Positions 59,991-63,316 of a DNA stretch of 63,316 nt are shown here, in pieces (the stretch's first letter is position 1; each line of letters begins with the position of its first letter). Made by a program: the position numbers and the translations under genes. This stretch comes from CAZOAR01 sp964577985 (lineage in GTDB: Bacteria > Gemmatimonadota > CAZMKB01 > CAZNLH01). The stretch spans positions 1 to 63,316 of the forward strand of contig CAZOAR010000011.1 of NCBI GenBank assembly GCA_964577985.1, read 5' to 3'. The notes beneath the pieces are model-generated. The model worked only from the letters and a program-made list of their open reading frames with translations, was not told the origin of the DNA and ran no database searches.

Positions 59991-61847
59991 TTACCCGCCG
60001 AGTATCTCGAGGGCGAGTTCGTATCGCCCGAAGGGCGGCATGATGTATACTCCTTTGACTTTGTTCATCCCGCGAGTGGCCTGCAGGGCCTCCCGGGCGA
60101 TCCTGATTCCTTCTTTTCCCGCGGCATCCCCGGAGCCTGCCTTCCTGAGCCTTTCTCTTATGGAATCTGGAATAGACATCCCCGGCACCTCGTTGTGCAG
60201 GAACTCCGCATTAGCGTGGCTAACCAGGGGCAGAATGCCCACAAGAATCGAAACATCGACTTCTCCTGTCCTGTCCAGGAGCCTTTCGAGATATGCCGGG
60301 TCATAAATCGGCTGAGTCATGACAAATTCCGCGCCAGCCTCCACCTTTTCCTGGAATCTTGCGAGCTCTCTCTCGAAGTCGCAGGCCCCGGGGTCGACTC
60401 CGACCCCGATAAAGTACGAACCCGGCTTACCGATCGGATTGCCCGCGATATCCAGCCCTCTATTGAGCTGGCTCGTGATACGAACAAGCCCGATGGAATC
60501 GATATCGAACACCGCGGTGGCGTCAGGGTAGTCTCCCAGTTTTGGAGGATCGCCGGTTATTATGAGTATGTTATGCAGACCCAGGGCGTGGGCGCCCAGG
60601 AGGTCTGACTGCATCCCGAGCAGATTCCTGTCTCTGCAGCAATAGTGAAGAATGGTCTCGATACCGACCTTCTCCTTGATTTTTACGGCCAGTGCCATGG
60701 GGCTCATCCGCGCGCTGGCACGCGGGCCGTCCGGGATATTCACCGCGTCGACCCCGTTCCTGTAAAGCAGCTCAGCCCCGGCCAGCACTCTGGATATGTC
60801 TGTTCCCCTTGGCGGGGTTATCTCCACGCTGGAGACGAATCCGCGGGTCATTTTTCTCGCCAGAGGTGTCTTGTCTTCGGTGGCAACAACCGGGACATCC
60901 AGCAACTTGCTCTCGCTTCCGTGTCCGGGGGCAACGGAGACTTGAACGGGTCGTTCTGACGACACCGCGTTCTTCAAGGCTCTGATGTGAGCCGGTGTTG
61001 TTCCACAGCATCCACCCAGGATGGTAACTCCCGCTCTCACGAAGCGCCTTCCGTATTCGGCCATGTAATCGGGAGAACTCAAGTAGATGAGTCTGTCGTC
61101 TACCGACCGGGGCGCCCCCGCGTTTGGCTGAGCGGAGAGCTTGATGGTCGAGACGTAGCTGGAGATGTCCCTGATAGCCTCCAGCATCGATTTGGGCCCG
61201 ATACTGCAGTTGAACCCCATGGCGTCGATATCATGTCCGGCCAGAGTGCGTGCAACCTTTTCCGCGGGGTCACCATATGGAGTTCTCCTGTCCTCTCCCA
61301 TGGTGATCTGGGCAACCAGAGCTATGTCACTTAGAGACCGCACTGCCTCAATGGCTATCTTCATCTCGTTCAGGTCGCCGATCGTTTCCAGAAATATGAG
61401 GTCTACACTGCCTGCCAGCAGCGCCTCGGCCTGCTCACGGAAGGCGTCTCGAGCGTCTTCCCGGCTGATTCTCCCGGAAGGCTCGAGGGGTTTTCCGAGC
61501 GGACCTATGGAACCGGCGACGTATATGTCCTTCCCTGCGGCATTCCTCGCCAGCTCCACCCCCCTCTGGTTTATCTCGCGCACCTTCTTCTCGAGTCCAT
61601 GAGGCATGAGCTTGAAGCCGTTGGCCCCGAACGTATTGGTTTCAATTATTTCCGCGCCCGACATGGCGTATTCCCTGTGAATCTCTTCAACAAGGTCGGG
61701 TTGACTCAGGTTCAGTTCGTCAAAGCACCTGTTGATGAATATGCCCTTCGCGTAAAACATCGTGCCCATGGCGCCGTCGCATATGATGATACCCCGGTCC
61801 AGCCTGTCTCTGAAAGGAGCCTTCTCCTCGGACTGGTTTTTTTTCAT
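59991..61847 (-). CDS. Bifunctional homocysteine S-methyltransferase / methylenetetrahydrofolate reductase
   Basis: 618 residues in two domains. The N-terminal half (~1-300) is the homocysteine methyltransferase barrel: IICDGAMGTMFY, ETNTFGANGFKL, GSIGPLGKPL, MGFNCSIGP, and zinc-binding ILGGCCGTTPAHI. The C-terminal half (~325-618) is MetF-like: SSVEITPPRGTDISRV, NIPDGPRASARM, LHYCCRDRN, ILIITGDPPKLGDYP, EFVMTQPIYDP and ILPLVSHANAEFLHNEVPG. The same fusion is known in other bacteria (YitJ type). It couples 5-methyl-THF production to methionine synthesis. ATG 61847 (MKKNQSEEK) is preferred to GTG 61880. Confidence 0.94.
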   Translation of the reverse strand: MKKNQSEEKAPFRDRLDRGIIICDGAMGTMFYAKGIFINRCFDELNLSQPDLVEEIHREYAMSGAEIIETNTFGANGFKLMPHGLEKKVREINQRGVELARNAAGKDIYVAGSIGPLGKPLEPSGRISREDARDAFREQAEALLAGSVDLIFLETIGDLNEMKIAIEAVRSLSDIALVAQITMGEDRRTPYGDPAEKVARTLAGHDIDAMGFNCSIGPKSMLEAIRDISSYVSTIKLSAQPNAGAPRSVDDRLIYLSSPDYMAEYGRRFVRAGVTILGGCCGTTPAHIRALKNAVSSERPVQVSVAPGHGSESKLLDVPVVATEDKTPLARKMTRGFVSSVEITPPRGTDISRVLAGAELLYRNGVDAVNIPDGPRASARMSPMALAVKIKEKVGIETILHYCCRDRNLLGMQSDLLGAHALGLHNILIITGDPPKLGDYPDATAVFDIDSIGLVRITSQLNRGLDIAGNPIGKPGSYFIGVGVDPGACDFERELARFQEKVEAGAEFVMTQPIYDPAYLERLLDRTGEVDVSILVGILPLVSHANAEFLHNEVPGMSIPDSIRERLRKAGSGDAAGKEGIRIAREALQATRGMNKVKGVYIMPPFGRYELALEILGG

Positions 61848-62038
61848 TCCGAAATCTCTGTCTCTGGGTTGGAGTTGCACCTGCTGGCGGATGTGCCTCT
61901 GTCAGGTTGAAAAGATAACCATGTATGCCCCGCAACACAACCTCTTGCATCCCGCCCCTGCTCACTGTGCTCCCGGAGTCGCGAATCGAGCAGTGGAAAC
62001 TGGTAGTCTCTTCGGATGAGGGGATGTTGTCTGGAGAA
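61848..62038 (-). other. Leader region of the methionine fusion enzyme
   Basis: About 190 bases between the EF-hand terminator and the start codon. It can fold locally (for instance CACATCC...GGTG and GGTTATC...AACC), but no SAM, SAH, cobalamin or THF riboswitch consensus was recognised, and no good promoter. Confidence 0.4.
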
Positions 62039-62092
62039 GAAAAAAGGGAAAGGGCCCGGCCCGACCGTTTTTCACGGTCGGAGGCCGAGCCC
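62039..62092 (-). terminator. Terminator of the EF-hand gene
   Basis: A long GC-rich stem (62074-62092 with 62052-62068, loop of five) is followed on the reverse strand by TTTCCCTTTTTT. One or two internal mismatches. Confidence 0.8.
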
Positions 62093-62116
62093 CTTCGCGC
62101 AAGACAGATGGAACCC

Positions 62117-62674
62117 TTACTGACCTGCCTCGTTTGTATTTCCGTGAACGTGACGTTTCCTTCTATTCCTCTTATCGAGGGCGTTTTGCTTCTTGTTCAG
62201 ACGCTTGTTGACAACCCTTTCCTTGTCAGTCGTCCGAATTGTCTTTTTCCTGCTGGTAGTGTGCTCCACCACGCCCTTGCCCGCATTGGCCGCTGGCCCG
62301 ACGCCGGAAGAATTACCGTTGCCACTCCCTTTTCTGCCTTTGGTCTTCGCGATTCCTTCGTCCCTGTGGCGCGCTTCAAATCCTCTGTATTTGCGAGCCT
62401 CCTGGACAGATAGACGGCCGTCGTTGTCAAGGTCGGCGCTGTTGAATCGTTTCCGTCCCTGCATGTCCCGTTCTATGTCCCTGCTCGAGTTCTTCGCTTC
62501 ACTCCAGCTGACGAAGCCATCCGCATTGGCATCAGCTTCATTGAAAAGGTCCTTTGAATAGTGGTGCTTGTACTTCTGGTCTTTCTGGTTGTTATCTTCC
62601 TGGGCGGTCAGTGTTGCAGCCATGCTCGCCGCGAGGATCAAGCCCAGTGCAATCATCAGGACCTTCTGTCTCAT
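62117..62674 (-). CDS. Exported EF-hand calcium-binding protein
   Basis: 185 residues. Signal peptide (VLMIALGLILAASMAATLTA). A pair of EF-hands follows: DANADGFVSWSE (D48, N50, D52, E59) and DLDNDGRLSVQE (D81, D83, D85, E92). The C-terminal tail is long, basic and low-complexity (KGRKGSGNGNSSGVGPA, KRLNKKQNALDKRNRRKRH). ATG 62674 has a perfect AGGAGG seven bases upstream. An in-frame ATG at 62782 also has GGAGG but would put 36 residues before the signal peptide. Role unknown; calcium-dependent adhesion or matrix binding is a guess. Confidence 0.83.
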   Translation of the reverse strand: MRQKVLMIALGLILAASMAATLTAQEDNNQKDQKYKHHYSKDLFNEADANADGFVSWSEAKNSSRDIERDMQGRKRFNSADLDNDGRLSVQEARKYRGFEARHRDEGIAKTKGRKGSGNGNSSGVGPAANAGKGVVEHTTSRKKTIRTTDKERVVNKRLNKKQNALDKRNRRKRHVHGNTNEAGQ

Positions 62675-63077
62675 TTGTGGCCTCCTCTCCGTGTTGTGGG
62701 GAATCACTATTTCGAGAATCTCAGACATCCATCTTCTACATGGCGCTGCGGTCAATGTTCCTTTCCTGTCTCTGATCACCATTTCTCCTCCGTTGTGATT
62801 TCTGCAATTAGTCGTATTGCTCAGGACTCTTCTACTACCGAGTGGCGCTATCGCAACGGGCATGCCAGAGAGTTGACAAATACTGCCAGGTTGCCTGTCT
62901 TGTCCTAAGATCTATGCCGGCAACTGGTTGTGGCACTTTTCATCGTACGGCCACGAGCAGAAGCTGTCGGGTGGATGATAGATCTTGTTGTAAATCCTCC
63001 AGCGATGTATTCTTTTGAGGACATTTGTGGATGTCTCTCTCGCGCGTGATGTGGGGAGACTCCGAAGACCTTTCTGG
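62675..63077. other. Gap upstream of the EF-hand gene
   Basis: About 400 bases with no supported gene. Reverse-strand frames here lack homology and good starts, apart from the possible N-terminal extension of the EF-hand gene to 62782. No clear EF-hand promoter was found. Confidence 0.45.
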
Positions 63078-63106
63078 TTGACAATAGTGAGGGAATCCTC
63101 TATTAT
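63078..63106 (+). promoter_or_regulatory. Strong promoter of the tRNA-Met transcript
   Basis: TTGACA at 63078-63083, 17-base spacer, TATTAT at 63101-63106. The leader to the tRNA is ~130 nt and contains a short CCTCG/CGAGG hairpin at 63110-63125. Confidence 0.75.
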
Positions 63107-63245
63107 TAGCCTCGGGTCGCGAGGTACTGATTGATTCCGCCAACTACAGCCAGAGACGATTCGAGGACGTTTAGAGTTGTCCGCCAGCCTGAATGAAAAA
63201 AAAACACAGTAACTGTTAAGAGAGGTCCGGCCCATCAAATATATT

Positions 63246-63316
63246 GGCGGTGTAGCTCAGTGGTTAGAGCAGAGGAATCATAATCCTCGTGTCCGGGGTT
63301 CGAATCCCTGCACCGC
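63246..63316 (+). tRNA. Elongator tRNA-Met(CAU), cut by the window end
   Basis: Acceptor GGCGGTG with CACCGC visible on the 3' side; the last few bases lie outside the window. D arm GCTCAGTGGTTAGAGC, anticodon arm GAGGA-ATCATAA-TCCTC (anticodon CAT), T arm CGGGG-TTCGAAT-CCCTG. It has a paired first base, unlike the initiator. Confidence 0.88.

Noticed and set aside
61881..62038. SAM or cobalamin riboswitch before the methionine enzyme
   Set aside because: None of the consensus blocks of SAM-I, SAH, THF or B12 riboswitches could be matched by eye.
62912..63238. 108-codon reverse frame upstream of tRNA-Met
   Set aside because: No homology; it covers the strong forward tRNA promoter.

Overview
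The window is a gene-dense bacterial chromosome segment, almost all housekeeping, with about 50 protein genes, four tRNAs and the RNase P RNA. It suggests a Gram-negative bacterium. There are lipoproteins with lipoboxes, Lnt, an LptE-like protein, outer-membrane-type proteins, and meso-DAP/lysine synthesis through LL-diaminopimelate aminotransferase. One secreted protein ends in the NPFNPST-type FlgD-like/T9SS-like domain that is common in the FCB superphylum and related candidate phyla. My inference is an uncultured FCB-side lineage (Krumholzibacteriota/Eisenbacteria-like), not a classical Bacteroidota: promoters are TTGACA-17-TATAAT-like and genes carry ordinary Shine-Dalgarno sequences. No CRISPR array, insertion sequence, phage or rRNA operon was seen. 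|| Layout. 0.2-5.3 kb: dprA, hrcA, dnaJ, rsmE, a HIT protein and rpsU. 5.6-11.8 kb: mutS2, then the coupled dnaG-rpoD pair and a small CxxC membrane protein. 12-13.5 kb: a secreted protein of seven 52-residue repeats. 13.7-20.7 kb: tRNA-Ile(CAU) and tRNA-Val, a zinc-ribbon coiled-coil protein, rnhA overlapping rnpB, recJ, rsmD, coaD, an aminotransferase and rsmA. 20.7-26.3 kb: a gap with tandem DnaA boxes, a TPR protein, an outer-membrane-like protein, a Nudix protein, proS and guaA. 25.9-29.7 kb: a short reverse block with a small exported protein, an M29-type peptidase and an OPT peptide transporter, plus a forward PilZ gene. 30-33.7 kb: a TPR protein, a LolB-like lipoprotein, LptE and an HNH protein. 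|| 33.8-39 kb: the lysine/DAP operon dapA-dapB-dapL-lysC-asd. 39-42.9 kb: a CPA2 antiporter, an orphan protein, lnt and a lipoprotein. 43-45.8 kb: a reverse block with a dimeric alpha/beta barrel protein and a prolyl oligopeptidase whose codon use looks foreign. 46-50.8 kb: rpmE-prfA-prmC-murA-rsmI. 50.9-54 kb: a TrmA-family RNA methyltransferase, panD, a DUF5658-like membrane protein and a zinc ribbon. 54-59.9 kb: amrB, a HAD hydrolase, nnr, thiL, eno, ftsB and tRNA-fMet. 60-62.7 kb: a reverse methionine-cycle fusion enzyme and an EF-hand protein. The window ends inside an elongator tRNA-Met. || Functionally the window is rich in translation and RNA maturation: five rRNA/tRNA-type methyltransferases, PrfA/PrmC, L31, S21, ProS, RNase P and all three CAU-anticodon tRNAs. 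It also holds DNA replication and repair (DnaG, MutS2, RecJ, DprA), envelope biogenesis (MurA, Lnt, LptE, FtsB) and amino-acid/one-carbon metabolism. No clearly new defence or mobile system stands out. The most interesting signals are the rnhA/rnpB overlap, the DnaA-box gap next to rsmA, the exact 52-residue propeller repeats, the possible self-occluding rpsU leader, an aspartate kinase with eroded ACT domains, and several small orphan proteins.
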